Assembly (NCBI GenBank): GCA_002362105.1
Contig: DETD01000024.1
Span: forward strand, 62,001-126,000
Length of the DNA stretch: 64,000 nucleotides
Reading direction: 5' to 3'
Source of the DNA: Bacteroidales bacterium UBA3297
GTDB lineage: Bacteria > Bacteroidota > Bacteroidia > Bacteroidales > Paludibacteraceae
A program made the position numbers and the translations under genes. Numbering within the stretch: the first letter of the stretch is position 1; each line of letters opens with the position of its first letter. Below the pieces are notes generated by a model. The model was not told the origin of the DNA. It did not search any database and worked only from the letters and a program-made list of their open reading frames with translations. Shown here in pieces: positions 1 through 9,411 of the stretch.

Positions 1-205
1 CCAACGGGTAAAGGGAATAAGAGTTGTCGGTCTTCGTAACCTTGATGAAGACGCCGTCTTCTCCCTTCACATGGCTCACACGGTCGGTTTTTTCAATCTT
101 CACGTCATATTCCTTACCATCGGGCTGGTTAATATGCATATACTGGGTAGCAGACAACGAGCCTGCCATAATAAGGCCAAATACTGATAGTAAATTTTTC
201 TTCAT
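1..205 (-). CDS. Exported small protein, partial (3' end outside window)
   Basis: The reading frame opens at an ATG at 205 and runs off the left edge without a stop, so only the first 68 residues are visible. It begins MKKNLLSVFGLIMAGSLSA, a clear signal peptide, followed by a polar mature region (QYMHINQPDGKEYDVKIEKTD). The start lies 5 bases after the stop of the gene at 211-681, so the two probably form one leftward transcript. Both proteins open with a signal peptide and a short beta-rich segment resembling the N-terminus of small T9SS cargo proteins. The C-terminus, which would show a sorting signal, is missing. Function unknown. Confidence 0.6.
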   Translation of the reverse strand, partial: MKKNLLSVFGLIMAGSLSATQYMHINQPDGKEYDVKIEKTDRVSHVKGEDGVFIKVTKTDNSYSLYPL

Positions 206-210
206 ATCAC

Positions 211-681
211 TTATTCTTTTACAAGTTTAACAGATTGTGTGTTGGTTTTGAGGATGTAGATGCCTGCTGTTGGCGGAAGTAACAAATCGGCGCTTCCTGA
301 TTCAGATGCCACCAACTGGCTGACAACAGCTCCGGTTGTACTGAAAAGGGTCACCAACGTTCCTGGCTGGAGTCCTTCAGCTCTAACATGGCTGTTGTCG
401 TAATAAGAGATGCGCACCTCGTTATTGTTTACAACAGGCACTGCACTCACATCACTATCCGTAAAATTGTAGAAATCCACCTTACTTAGCGCGAAACTTT
501 CGTTTACAGTTCCACTTACTATAAGGCTGTCGGCCGTGTAAGAGATTTTTGGAGCATCGGCAAGCAAATACGATTTTTTCACTCCATCTGTCATTTCGAT
601 GGTCACAAACGAACACACCGCAAACGACGGGGTCGTTGCCGCTAGCAACAATATTCCCCCAATTAAATTGGTTTTCTTCAT
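211..681 (-). CDS. Small secreted protein with T9SS type A sorting signal
   Basis: This 156-residue protein starts MKKTNLIGGILLLAATTPSFA, a signal peptide. I chose that Met over the longer upstream frame because the extra N-terminus is not signal-like and the region before it is AT-rich non-coding sequence. The last ~70 residues look like a type A C-terminal sorting domain of the type IX secretion system: a beta-rich stretch with GTLVTLFSTTGAVV, then GIYILKT and a final basic KLVKE. Such domains direct export across the outer membrane and are then cleaved. The central ~70 residues match nothing I recognise. It is followed after 5 bases by the partial exported protein at 1-205. Confidence 0.7.
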   Translation of the reverse strand: MKKTNLIGGILLLAATTPSFAVCSFVTIEMTDGVKKSYLLADAPKISYTADSLIVSGTVNESFALSKVDFYNFTDSDVSAVPVVNNNEVRISYYDNSHVRAEGLQPGTLVTLFSTTGAVVSQLVASESGSADLLLPPTAGIYILKTNTQSVKLVKE

Positions 682-852
682 TTTAATAAAAATTTGTAAT
701 ACCCTATAATATAAACCGAATAAACAAATTCCCTTAATTAGGCTATAAAAGGCAGTTGTATTAGGTTTCGTCTGCAATTTTAGAGTAAAAAAAATAAAAA
801 TCCAAACAGATTTCCTAAATTTTAAAATCAATACTTTTTTGGGGTGTAATGG

Positions 853-883
853 TTGCAAGCTCGATTCCCTTTACCTATATTTG
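853..883 (+). promoter_or_regulatory. Bacteroidales-type promoter of the GLUG lipoprotein gene
   Basis: TTG at 853-855 and TATATTTG at 876-883 are separated by 20 bases, matching the Bacteroidetes -33/-7 pattern (TTG, then TAnnTTTG). Transcription would start near 890, about 55 bases before the ATG at 945. Confidence 0.65.
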
Positions 884-944
884 TAACACAACTGGGTAAT
901 AGGGTCCAGTTTCATCTAGTTTTGTTATATTAAATATAGTATTT

Positions 945-1988
945 ATGAAAAGAAACTTTTTATTTTGGAGTTTGCTCCTAACCGCTTCATCTGCAATGTT
1001 TAGTGCTTGTACAAACGACGATGATGATCAAACAAATAAAGAAGATCTAATTGAAGTTCCAAACGGCGATGGATCAGAAGCATCACCTTTCAAGATTTCG
1101 AATGCTGAGGAACTGCTCTATTTTGCAGCTATTGTAAACGGAAATGTAGACACTATTCCACAAAACAAAAATGCCTACGGTATTGTGATAGCCGACATCG
1201 ATATGTCGAGCGTCTGTGGTAGTACACTTGGCTCTTGGGTGCCAATCGGCCTTGATACCTGTAGGTATACGGGTGTGTTCGATGGCGGCAACCATACCAT
1301 CAGCAACATCTATATTTCAGGCAGCAGCGTCGAAGGCCAGGGTTTATTTGGCATTGTAAAGGATGCTAACATCAAAAATGTCATTATCGGTTCGGGCAAC
1401 ATTATTTCAAAAGCTAACTGTACCGCGGCCATCGCTGGCTTTGCTACTGGTACTATTAGCAACTGCCACAACTTCGCACACGTTGAAAGCAACAAGAAAT
1501 TCGCTGGCGGTATCATTGGCTACCTTGGTGCAAACAGCAAAATTGAGTTGTGCCACAACGAAGGAGAAATTAAGGGAACCAACTCTGACAAGACACAATT
1601 TGGTGTTGGTGGTATTGGAGGTGCAGTATCGACCAACAGCGTTGTTAACGACTGCTACAACCTTGGAAAAGTTACAGGTCAGTCATCTCGTGTAGGTGGT
1701 ATTGTAGGAAGTGCTGAAAACTGCAGCATCTCTAACTGCTACTCATACGCCGATGTAGCAAGTTTATCTAAAGACTACGGAGGTGGAATCTGCGCTATTG
1801 CCTCCGACTATCCTAAAACCTCTGTTAAAGACTGTTACTTCTACAATGCTTTGGGTCAGACAGGCCAGCAGCAATCAATGGAACGTCCTGAATCTGATTT
1901 CAACGACGGTACCATTTTCGAACTGCTCAACCAAAAGCACGCTAACGTATGGGAACAAGACGGAAATAATTATCCTGTCTTCAAGTAA
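945..1988 (+). CDS. GLUG-repeat surface lipoprotein
   Basis: The 347-residue product has a lipoprotein signal (MKRNFLFWSLLLTASSAMFSAC, with the lipidated Cys followed by an Asp-rich stretch typical of Bacteroidetes surface lipoproteins). From about residue 100 it carries at least five tandem GLUG-type repeats: GLFGIVKDANIKNV, AAIAGFATGTISNC, AGGIIGYLGANSKIELC, GVGGIGGAVSTNSVVNDC, VGGIVGSAENCSISNC. These build a right-handed beta-helix in adhesins and in M26 peptidase-associated proteins. No catalytic domain is visible, so a binding or structural role at the surface is likely but inferred. The gene stands alone between a strong upstream promoter and two strong downstream hairpins. Confidence 0.8.
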   Translation: MKRNFLFWSLLLTASSAMFSACTNDDDDQTNKEDLIEVPNGDGSEASPFKISNAEELLYFAAIVNGNVDTIPQNKNAYGIVIADIDMSSVCGSTLGSWVPIGLDTCRYTGVFDGGNHTISNIYISGSSVEGQGLFGIVKDANIKNVIIGSGNIISKANCTAAIAGFATGTISNCHNFAHVESNKKFAGGIIGYLGANSKIELCHNEGEIKGTNSDKTQFGVGGIGGAVSTNSVVNDCYNLGKVTGQSSRVGGIVGSAENCSISNCYSYADVASLSKDYGGGICAIASDYPKTSVKDCYFYNALGQTGQQQSMERPESDFNDGTIFELLNQKHANVWEQDGNNYPVFK

Positions 1989-2003
1989 AAACAAAAAATT
2001 TAT

Positions 2004-2038
2004 AGCGGCGGTTGTTTACAATCGCCGCTTTTCTTTTC
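2004..2038 (+). terminator. Rho-independent terminator after the GLUG gene
   Basis: Arms AGCGGCGGTTG (2004-2014) and CAATCGCCGCT (2019-2029) form an 11-bp stem with one G-U pair and a 4-base loop, followed by TTTTCTTTT. Confidence 0.85.
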
Positions 2039-2043
2039 CCATA

Positions 2044-2092
2044 AAACCCCGTGGTTGAATACTTCCGACCACGGGGTTTATTTTGCTTTTCC
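2044..2092 (+). terminator. Second, tandem hairpin terminator
   Basis: AAACCCCGTGGT (2044-2055) and ACCACGGGGTTT (2068-2079) are perfect 12-bp arms with a 12-base loop, followed by a T-rich stretch. It reinforces the terminator just upstream. Confidence 0.7.
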
Positions 2093-2348
2093 ATTCCTAT
2101 TGTCGATAATATAGGCACCTACCAAACACCGCATTGGGCTGTTATACCAGAACCGATATACACTTATTTCACACCAAACTACACACTTAATAGACTGCCA
2201 AATACAGCGAGAACGTACATGAGGTTTCGAGTAAAAATACTCATACGTAACAAAGCTCCACGCTAAAAATTCTTGTACCATAAGTTCTAGTGCATTGGGC
2301 ATAGAAGAGTACCATACATTGGATTTAGGAACACTGTTTAGATACTAC
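2093..2348. other. Intergenic stretch without recognisable content
   Basis: Between the tandem terminators of the GLUG gene and the terminator of the convergent CotH gene I see no convincing ORF, RNA gene or repeat. Confidence 0.4.
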
Positions 2349-2391
2349 AAAAAAGGGGTAACAGCAATCGGATGATTGTAGCTGTTACCCC
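2349..2391 (-). terminator. Terminator of the CotH-family operon
   Basis: GGGGTAACAGC (2355-2365) and GCTGTTACCCC (2381-2391) form an 11-bp stem. Read leftward it is followed by TTTTTT. It sits 24 bases beyond the stop of the CotH gene at 2415. Confidence 0.85.
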
Positions 2392-2414
2392 TCGTTATAA
2401 TGAAAGAAATGAGA

Positions 2415-5400
2415 CTATTTTAAGTCCTTCTGCATCCACAGAAGTCTGTCACGAATGAAATCCTTAATTACTTGCATTTCCTCGGCATAGGTCTTTTTTT
2501 GCGTGTTATTGTTTTGCTGCGGCCCCCACATACTGAAGCCGCCGCCACCATTCGAGAAACCTACCTTGTTCGCCGAAGCAGAAAGTGTAAGCAAACGTGT
2601 ATGGAAGTCGATGTATTCGTTTATATCATCCAAGTCTGCTATCATAGCGTCGACACGTTTTTTAAGCAGTGCTTTGAACTCTGGGTCCTTCCACATCTGC
2701 ACAAACCAGTCAGCATCGGCAATATGGTAACCTTCTGGCTGGTTATACCAGGCGTAGTCGGTGCTACCACCTCCACCGCCGCCCCACATGAAGCCGCCAC
2801 CTCCGCCGAACATCTTCTCGAACGGATTACCGCCAAAAGCCAAGTCGAAATCCCAAATAGGGCCCATCTTGATGATGCCGTCCTCCATAATGTGGCAGTA
2901 GCAACTGGTGAACATGTTGCCGTCGTAGTCTTTACTGAGCTCCTTAATCAGATACCAGTCTACAAAACTCTCCATATCGGCCAATTTCTTGTATCCCTTT
3001 TCCGAATCGAGGAAGTTAGAGCCATAAAGTGTGTTTTCGAAATTGTCGAGAATGCCTTTCACATATTGCAGTTGCTGGCTGTTATTCTCCACATCAGGAT
3101 CTTTCACATTGAAGTAGTTGCCCGATTTCACACCCTTTATCTGGCCCGCATTGGCCTTTCGGTCCGCCTCGACAAGGTATTCTCCTTCTTCACGAACCCC
3201 CGAAATTCTAACCTGCTCGCAGAAATAGTAGTTACCCTTGTGTGAGCCGTTCAACACCAGTTCTACATTGTAGCCGCTCGGACTCCAATGGGCATTAGTA
3301 CACTTTTTCGCCAAGAAGTTGGCCAAATCGTTACGGAAGAAAGTGGCGTCGTAGTAATTGGCCATCAGCACCCAGCGCTTGTGTTCAAGCATACCTAAAA
3401 TAGAGGCTTTCTCGTTCAGTTTCACAGCATAAGGGCGTTTTTCTGTGGTAGCGTCCCAAGTTGAGTTACCACGTCCCTTTATATTCGCCATGCCCTGACC
3501 AGCCTTGAAATTAAGGCGTCCGTCCTTCAAATAAACACTCATCTCGGTGTTCTCAATCCAAGTTTCCTTGCTGTTGATCGATTTACCGCCTGGAGTGTTG
3601 ATGTAGATAACCGGAATACCGCTATTGTAAACGCAGACCTTGTAGTTCCTTACATCCCCATTCTGGGCCACCACTTTGTAGGTCTGAACATTTAGGAAGT
3701 TGACAGACGTTTTTCCGCTAGCCTGCTCCGCATTGTCGACATAAACCGTAGCTCCGTTCGACACTTCAAAGTCTGGCACCAAGTCGAAATGTACAAGATA
3801 AGGTACGAATACTTTAATGCTGTCGTCCTTTATTGTAGCAGAGTAGTCCTCCAACAACGCCCCGCTATTACGCGACTTTGACAATTTGAAAGACCTTATC
3901 TCGTTCTGCGAAGTCGATACAGGTGTTTTAGCCGTTTTGGCCTCAGTAGCAAAAGCAAGGTCAAGCCATTTGAAACGGGCCTCTATCCATTCCGAGAGTT
4001 CACCAATGCACTTGTCGTAAGCGGCTTCCTTCTGTGTAGCAGACTGTCCCTCTGTTCCGAGAACATTCCAGAGATCCTCATTACTATTCTGCGACAATTT
4101 CAGGGTTGCGCGCATACTCTCGATAGACGCTTTAGCCGCACTCATCATTTCAGCTTTCACTGCGTCGTACCTTTTTGCCACCAAAGCGGCAAAATTGTAG
4201 TCCTGCATCATGCGCTCGAACCATCCAGAGTTACAAACCGCATAGCCCGTTGCCGGTTGGTTGTTATTACCAACAAATTCGGCCGATGTTCCAACTGGTC
4301 CCATCGCAAGTTTGCCCTCTGCATTAATGTAGAAATATGCTTCGCCCACAGCATCGGTGTTTTTCAGCACTTCGTTAGCAATAAGCCAGTCGGCAAAACT
4401 ATTCAAATCGACAACATCCTTGTAGTTGGTTTTGACATTGACAAAATCAGACGAATACAACCTTTCTTCGAACACACGCACAACATTCAGTTCGTTTTCC
4501 GCCTGTTCTTTTGTCAGTTCCTCTGCGGCATCTTCCAACACGTAAACCTGCTTGTTGTAGTTTGATTTAAAGGCAATTTCGTCGGAACCCGCTGAAGAGG
4601 CAATCTGCCAGAGGCTGCTTCCGTTTACCTTGTCTTTCTCAACACGCACCTGTTCGCAAAGGTAATAGGTACCCATGTACTTGTCTCCAAGCACCAGTTC
4701 TACAGGCTCTTCAGCCGTATTCCAAGTTAGACCGTCAAGCACCGAGGCAACTGCCAATCCGGTTTGTGTGCGAAGCATAGATGCATCCTGACTGTTCGAC
4801 AACAACACCCAGCGCTTGCTCTTACCCATACCTAAAAAGTCGGACTTGTTTTCCAGCTTCAAACTCAACGACCTTTTCTTCTCCATCGAGTAGCGGCTTC
4901 CTTTACCCTTCACACGGGTGCTGAAATCTACTACCTGCGCATTGTCGGCAGTAACAAGCGAGGCATTTACAGCATCGCTCCAGCGCTTAAGCGGCACTTC
5001 GCTGCTTGCACCTACTCTAACCACCGGCAACTGGCTGTTATAGACCTTCACTTGGTAAGTCTGTACATCTCCGCTCTCAGAAACGACCTTATAGGTGACT
5101 GTGTTGTTAAACGAGTTCGCAGAAATACCGCTCTTCTGAAGCGCACCGTCGACCCAAACATCGCCCGTTGCCACGAACGAGGCCCTCAACTGGCTGAAGT
5201 CGGTAAGGTAAGGAATAAAGACTGAAAAAACATTACCCTCTTTCACCCCTTCTACAGCAGCCAGCACCTTGCCGTTGTTGGCCTGTGGGGTAAAAAACAA
5301 ACGTTTCAGTACATTTCCCTCCGTCGCATTGTCAGCCTTGTCGAGATTCGGAGTATTGCCTTGTGTAAAAGTGATACGTTTAACACTACCAATAGGGAAA

Positions 5401-5549
5401 GCCGTGTTCAGAATGTGGTTCTCTCCATCGTTATAAGCCGTATCTATTTTGTCAAGACCGAAGGTGTCTCCTTTTCCAACACCTACAGTTTGTGCGTTAC
5501 TGGTAGCAGAGGCCAGCAACATTATAAATAAAAATTCAGTTCTTTTCAT
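2415..5549 (-). CDS. Secreted protein with two tandem CotH kinase-like domains
   Basis: The 1044-residue protein has a signal peptide (MKRTEFLFIMLLASATSNA) and a duplicated layout: a beta-sandwich module, a CotH domain, a second beta-sandwich and a second CotH domain. CotH proteins are atypical extracellular or spore-coat kinases; members in other bacteria are largely uncharacterised. The second domain looks complete: KGRGNSTW, the LGM..KRWVLMANYYD stretch, RND, and the acidic WDFDLAFGG motif near residue 890. The first domain keeps the fold signatures (KGKGSRYS, LGMGKSKRWVLLSNSQD) but reads GPVGTSAEFVG where the acidic motif should be, so it is probably inactive. A glycine-rich loop (FGGGGGFMWGGGGGG) follows the second acidic motif. 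It lies 19 bases downstream of a related gene in one leftward operon. Confidence 0.8.
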   Translation of the reverse strand: MKRTEFLFIMLLASATSNAQTVGVGKGDTFGLDKIDTAYNDGENHILNTAFPIGSVKRITFTQGNTPNLDKADNATEGNVLKRLFFTPQANNGKVLAAVEGVKEGNVFSVFIPYLTDFSQLRASFVATGDVWVDGALQKSGISANSFNNTVTYKVVSESGDVQTYQVKVYNSQLPVVRVGASSEVPLKRWSDAVNASLVTADNAQVVDFSTRVKGKGSRYSMEKKRSLSLKLENKSDFLGMGKSKRWVLLSNSQDASMLRTQTGLAVASVLDGLTWNTAEEPVELVLGDKYMGTYYLCEQVRVEKDKVNGSSLWQIASSAGSDEIAFKSNYNKQVYVLEDAAEELTKEQAENELNVVRVFEERLYSSDFVNVKTNYKDVVDLNSFADWLIANEVLKNTDAVGEAYFYINAEGKLAMGPVGTSAEFVGNNNQPATGYAVCNSGWFERMMQDYNFAALVAKRYDAVKAEMMSAAKASIESMRATLKLSQNSNEDLWNVLGTEGQSATQKEAAYDKCIGELSEWIEARFKWLDLAFATEAKTAKTPVSTSQNEIRSFKLSKSRNSGALLEDYSATIKDDSIKVFVPYLVHFDLVPDFEVSNGATVYVDNAEQASGKTSVNFLNVQTYKVVAQNGDVRNYKVCVYNSGIPVIYINTPGGKSINSKETWIENTEMSVYLKDGRLNFKAGQGMANIKGRGNSTWDATTEKRPYAVKLNEKASILGMLEHKRWVLMANYYDATFFRNDLANFLAKKCTNAHWSPSGYNVELVLNGSHKGNYYFCEQVRISGVREEGEYLVEADRKANAGQIKGVKSGNYFNVKDPDVENNSQQLQYVKGILDNFENTLYGSNFLDSEKGYKKLADMESFVDWYLIKELSKDYDGNMFTSCYCHIMEDGIIKMGPIWDFDLAFGGNPFEKMFGGGGGFMWGGGGGGSTDYAWYNQPEGYHIADADWFVQMWKDPEFKALLKKRVDAMIADLDDINEYIDFHTRLLTLSASANKVGFSNGGGGFSMWGPQQNNNTQKKTYAEEMQVIKDFIRDRLLWMQKDLK

Positions 5550-5568
5550 ACTTCCTAAATTTGGATGA

Positions 5569-7155
5569 TTACCACTGGGTGTCGAGCCACTTCAAGCGGC
5601 CCTCCATCCAACTTTTCAATCGCTCGGTTTCCACATCGTATGCTGTGGTAGCTGCATTACCATAGGCCTCGCTACTGAGGTTTTTCCAAACAGTATTGTC
5701 GCCGGTAGCTGCTTCCCTCATTGTTTTTGCCTGCAGGTCAATAAAGGCTTTCAACTCGCTGTCTAACGCTCTCACGGCAGCATATTGTTTTTTTACCAGC
5801 GATACAAAATTGCTGTTTTTCAGCAACTGGGTCATCCAAGGAGTTTCACTCGCAACCCAGCCTTCATAACTGTCGGTTTCGCAACCGAATGCCTTTTTAA
5901 GTTCCCAGGCTGGCAACAAACTTATTTTTCCACTGCCGTCAACATAAACCATGGTATTATCGGTAAAGGCTTCGGTATTATATGCAATTTCATTAATTAC
6001 CAACCACATAGCCAACGACTCGAGGTCGGCCACCTGTTCCACTGTATTCCAGTCGCCTTTTTCTAGCGCCTTTTCAAACTTGTCTATTTTGTCTTTTGTG
6101 CGAACCAGCCCGGTGCCCTTGCTACCTGTTTCCGGATCTTCAAATACCAAAATAGTTTTGCTGTACTTAGCGCGGAAAGCCTCTTCAAACGCGTCAGCAC
6201 CCTCTTCCACAGACATCAGGAAACCGTCTTCCAGACGTCCCTTGCATATACGCGGCTGTTCCACCAGATTGTAGCAACCGACGTACTTGTCGTCGATGCC
6301 CACGTTAACGGGTATTGCGGCAGGGACCCACTGTCCGGGTGCAAGACGTTGCCACAGCCAATAACCCAATTTCGAACGCAACAGCAACTTGTCGGACTCG
6401 TTGGCGACTAATAGCCAGCGTTTGTTTTTTGTAATACCAAACAAACTTTTCTTGTTTTCGAACTTCAGCGCATAGTTGTTTTTCTGTCCCACAGAGAAGT
6501 GACTGCCCTTGCCCTTTATATTCAGTGTACCCTCGTCGTTACCGTCGATGGTCAGTTTGGCCTCTCCCCATTCTTTATCAATTCCTTTGCCCCCAGTGCT
6601 CAATACCACATAAGGCAGGCCAGACTTGCTGACTGTAATTGAATAGGTACGTACGTCGCCGTTGAAAGCCACCACTTTCACCTGCACAGGCGATGAGAAA
6701 TCGACACTGTTGCCTACTTGCCACAGTTTTCCGTCAATAAAAATATGGGAGCCTGTGGTTTTGAACGTCGGAACAAACGAGTTACTTCCCGACAGATACG
6801 GCAAAACGATTGTCACCGACTGCTGTGCGCCCAACTCTACCGAAATGTCTTCTTTAAGACCCTGGTTGGCACTTTTCTCCAAGCTGAACGTGTTCAGCAC
6901 GTTGAAACTCTGCGGCTTCTCGTTTGCTAAATCTACCACCGAAGGTGATATAGTATCGGATGTGACAATGCTGTTGCCAGAAGCCCCATAAGATAGGCTA
7001 ACGCGCTGCAGCACCGTATCAGACTGCATCAGGTCGACTGCACTGGCAGGAAGCACCAAAGTGGAGTTGTTGAATTCGATGGTGACTTCTCCCTGGGCCT
7101 GCAACTGTGCGGCTGTACTTAATGCAAGAAAGGTATATGCGTATAATCTCTTCAT
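5569..7155 (-). CDS. Secreted CotH-like protein with degenerate catalytic motif
   Basis: This 528-residue protein has a signal peptide (MKRLYAYTFLALSTAAQLQAQG), a beta-sandwich module resembling those of its neighbour (KVVAFNGDVRTYSITV) and one CotH-like domain. The fold markers are present (KGKGSHFS, LFGITKNKRWLLVANESD), but the expected acidic D-F-D motif reads LPAWELKKAFGC, so kinase activity is doubtful. It resembles the first, degenerate half of the 1044-residue neighbour more than the second half, which suggests duplication followed by loss of catalysis. It sits between the small T9SS cargo gene (39 bases upstream) and the larger CotH gene. Confidence 0.75.
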   Translation of the reverse strand: MKRLYAYTFLALSTAAQLQAQGEVTIEFNNSTLVLPASAVDLMQSDTVLQRVSLSYGASGNSIVTSDTISPSVVDLANEKPQSFNVLNTFSLEKSANQGLKEDISVELGAQQSVTIVLPYLSGSNSFVPTFKTTGSHIFIDGKLWQVGNSVDFSSPVQVKVVAFNGDVRTYSITVSKSGLPYVVLSTGGKGIDKEWGEAKLTIDGNDEGTLNIKGKGSHFSVGQKNNYALKFENKKSLFGITKNKRWLLVANESDKLLLRSKLGYWLWQRLAPGQWVPAAIPVNVGIDDKYVGCYNLVEQPRICKGRLEDGFLMSVEEGADAFEEAFRAKYSKTILVFEDPETGSKGTGLVRTKDKIDKFEKALEKGDWNTVEQVADLESLAMWLVINEIAYNTEAFTDNTMVYVDGSGKISLLPAWELKKAFGCETDSYEGWVASETPWMTQLLKNSNFVSLVKKQYAAVRALDSELKAFIDLQAKTMREAATGDNTVWKNLSSEAYGNAATTAYDVETERLKSWMEGRLKWLDTQW

Positions 7156-7194
7156 AACATAAATTCCTTTTTGTGTTTATAAGACGGGACACGG

Positions 7195-7689
7195 TTATCG
7201 CACCACCTGCCCCTTTATGAACTTGAATGTTTTACCGCCATACGTCAGATAATAAACCCCGGCAGGATAGTCAGAGACGTTTAGTCGAGCGCCATTCTCG
7301 ACCCTTTCAGCACGTAAAACCATTGTTTTGCCATCGACAGCAACTATTCGGATATTATCGGTTTCAGCGCCTGATACATTGACATAATCGGTGGTCAGAG
7401 TTGGATATACAGCCAATCCATCGGAATTTTGAGATGACACTCCCGAATAAAAACCGTCTTGGAAAACGATTTCCTGCACTTTTCCGACCTCGAATTGCTG
7501 AACTTCCTCCGGTGTTTTAAGGAACAAGAAATCACCTTTCACCCAATATTGAGGTGTCTTCTTTAAATTAACGGATACCGTTTCAGCTCCGTTTAGTTTT
7601 AGCAACAGGCATTTCCCTTCGTCGGCAGACACCGACGATAGGGAAAATAATAGGCCAAAACATAACAATAGCGTTCGTGTTTTACTCAT
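7195..7689 (-). CDS. Small secreted protein with T9SS sorting domain
   Basis: The 164-residue product starts MSKTRTLLLCFGLLFSLSSVSA, a signal peptide. The ORF can be extended 9 codons to 7716, but the extension would place charged residues before the signal. The C-terminal ~75 residues are a type A sorting domain: LAVYPTLTTDYVNV, IRIVAVDGKTMV, YPAGVYYLTYGGKTFKFIKG, ending in basic residues. The N-terminal part is an unassigned beta-rich segment. It is the first gene of the leftward set with the two CotH-like proteins. Confidence 0.75.
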   Translation of the reverse strand: MSKTRTLLLCFGLLFSLSSVSADEGKCLLLKLNGAETVSVNLKKTPQYWVKGDFLFLKTPEEVQQFEVGKVQEIVFQDGFYSGVSSQNSDGLAVYPTLTTDYVNVSGAETDNIRIVAVDGKTMVLRAERVENGARLNVSDYPAGVYYLTYGGKTFKFIKGQVVR

Positions 7690-8130
7690 TGGAATTAAAT
7701 TTACTTTATTAAGCAACTAAAAAACTACATTCAAAATAAACTATGAAGTATGTGAAATATAATATACTATTCCCAAATATGCAAGCGCAAGTTAGTTATT
7801 ATTTTAATTAACAACTATCATTTTTTCGGAAAGTAAATAGGACTTTTTTGTATGACAGATTTATGCAGAATTGTAATAAAAATGATATTCTACCAGCTAT
7901 TTTTCCAGTTTTTAACGATAATCGCACTCTTTTTAAATTAAATTCGGCCGATTTGACGAATCGTAAAGTAATACATTTACAAAAAAAGAACGCCATTTTT
8001 ATAAAAAAACGGTCCGTTTGACTGTCCCTTTCTCCTTCCTATAACCCACAAAACAGTCGATGTAATAAAACAGAAAAGGAGGAACTTCATCGGCTGAGTT
8101 CCTCCTTACTATACTAACTAGCAGTAGCGC
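7690..8130. other. AT-rich intergenic region
   Basis: This separates the secreted-protein operon from the heme operon, both transcribed leftward. The right end holds the hemL terminator. The rest is very AT-rich and presumably contains the promoter of the gene at 7195-7689, but I could not find a full TTG/TAnnTTTG pair. Confidence 0.4.
8076..8107 (-). terminator. Terminator of the heme operon after hemL
   Basis: AAGGAGGAACT (8076-8086) and AGTTCCTCCTT (8097-8107) are perfect 11-bp arms with a 10-base loop. Leftward the sequence continues TCTGTTTTATT. The hairpin begins 23 bases after the hemL stop. Confidence 0.85.
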
Positions 8131-9411
8131 TTACTCTATACTTTGCGCTATGCTTTCTAATACGTAGTCGAGAATTTCTGGTGTATGGGTAGCAGATATG
8201 AAATTACCCTCGAACTGCGATGGGCTTACGTAGATGCCACGACTCAACATGTTGCGGAAATAGCGGGCGAACCGCTCCTGATTGCTGTTCTTGGTGTCTT
8301 GGAAGTTGCGGACCGGAGCATCGTTAAAGAACAATGTAAACATTGAGCCACAATGGTTCAACTGGATGCCTTTCCCGGCAATAATCTGTTCAAGACGGCT
8401 GATAAACCGGTTGCTCTTTTCCTCTAGCTCTTCATAAAAACCGGGAGCCGACAACTGTGTCAGTGTTTCTATACCTGCAGCCATCGCAACCGGATTTCCG
8501 CTAAGCGTACCCGCCTGGTAGACCGGACCTTCTGGTGCCAAACAACGCATAATATCTTCACGACCACCAAATGCGGCAGCTGGGAAGCCACCACCTGCAA
8601 TCTTGCCTACGGTTGTCATATCGGGCTTGATACCGAAACGCTGCTGTGCGCCACCCCTCGACAAACGGAAGCCGGTAATCACCTCGTCGAAGATTAAGAC
8701 CGCACCATGCTGCGACGTTACCTCACGGGTTGCTTTCAAAAATTCGGCACTTGGCACAACCACACCCATATTGCATGCCACTGGCTCTATGATAAGCGCA
8801 GCCACCTTGTCTCCATTCTGGTCGAAATAGTTGCGCAAAGCCTCTACATCGTTATACGGCAACACCACGGTGTGTTTTACAAAATCAGATGGCACACCTG
8901 CCGACGAGGCGTTCGAAATATTGGCAACACCAGAACCGGCTGCCACCAGCAAATGATCGGCATGGCCATGGTAGTTTCCTTCGAACTTCACCAACACGTC
9001 GCGACCGGTATAGCCACGGGCCACACGTATTGCCGACATAGTGGCCTCGGTGCCGCTATTAACGAAACGCAGACGCTCCATACTCGGAATAGCCTCCCTC
9101 ACTTTCTGCGCCAACACTGTTTCGCTTAGGGTAGGAATACCGTAACTGCTACCCCGCATTACGGCTTCGGCTGCTGCCTGGCTGACACGCTGCTGGTTAT
9201 GTCCCAAAATGAAGACGCCCCACGACATACAGAAGTCGATAAACTTGTTATCGTCGATGTCGGTCAGGTAGGCGCCATTGGCCTCTTTTATAAATAAAGG
9301 AGTAGTGCCCACACTGCGCAATGCCCTAACGGGGCTGTTCACACCTCCAGGTATAACTTTCTGAGCCTCCGCAAAAGCAGCGGCCGATTTTTCACGATTG
9401 TTTATGCCCAT
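8131..9411 (-). CDS. hemL: Glutamate-1-semialdehyde 2,1-aminomutase
   Basis: HemL moves the amino group of glutamate-1-semialdehyde to give 5-aminolevulinate, the second step of the C5 heme route, in the cytoplasm with PLP. The 426-residue length is normal for the family. Visible motifs include VNSPVRA near the N-terminus, FVNSGTEA, YHGHAD, LIFDEVITGFR, and the PLP lysine in TTVGKIAGGGFPAAAFGG. It is the last gene of the leftward heme operon; its first 10 bases overlap the end of hemB, and a strong terminator follows. Confidence 0.95.
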   Translation of the reverse strand: MGINNREKSAAAFAEAQKVIPGGVNSPVRALRSVGTTPLFIKEANGAYLTDIDDNKFIDFCMSWGVFILGHNQQRVSQAAAEAVMRGSSYGIPTLSETVLAQKVREAIPSMERLRFVNSGTEATMSAIRVARGYTGRDVLVKFEGNYHGHADHLLVAAGSGVANISNASSAGVPSDFVKHTVVLPYNDVEALRNYFDQNGDKVAALIIEPVACNMGVVVPSAEFLKATREVTSQHGAVLIFDEVITGFRLSRGGAQQRFGIKPDMTTVGKIAGGGFPAAAFGGREDIMRCLAPEGPVYQAGTLSGNPVAMAAGIETLTQLSAPGFYEELEEKSNRFISRLEQIIAGKGIQLNHCGSMFTLFFNDAPVRNFQDTKNSNQERFARYFRNMLSRGIYVSPSQFEGNFISATHTPEILDYVLESIAQSIE

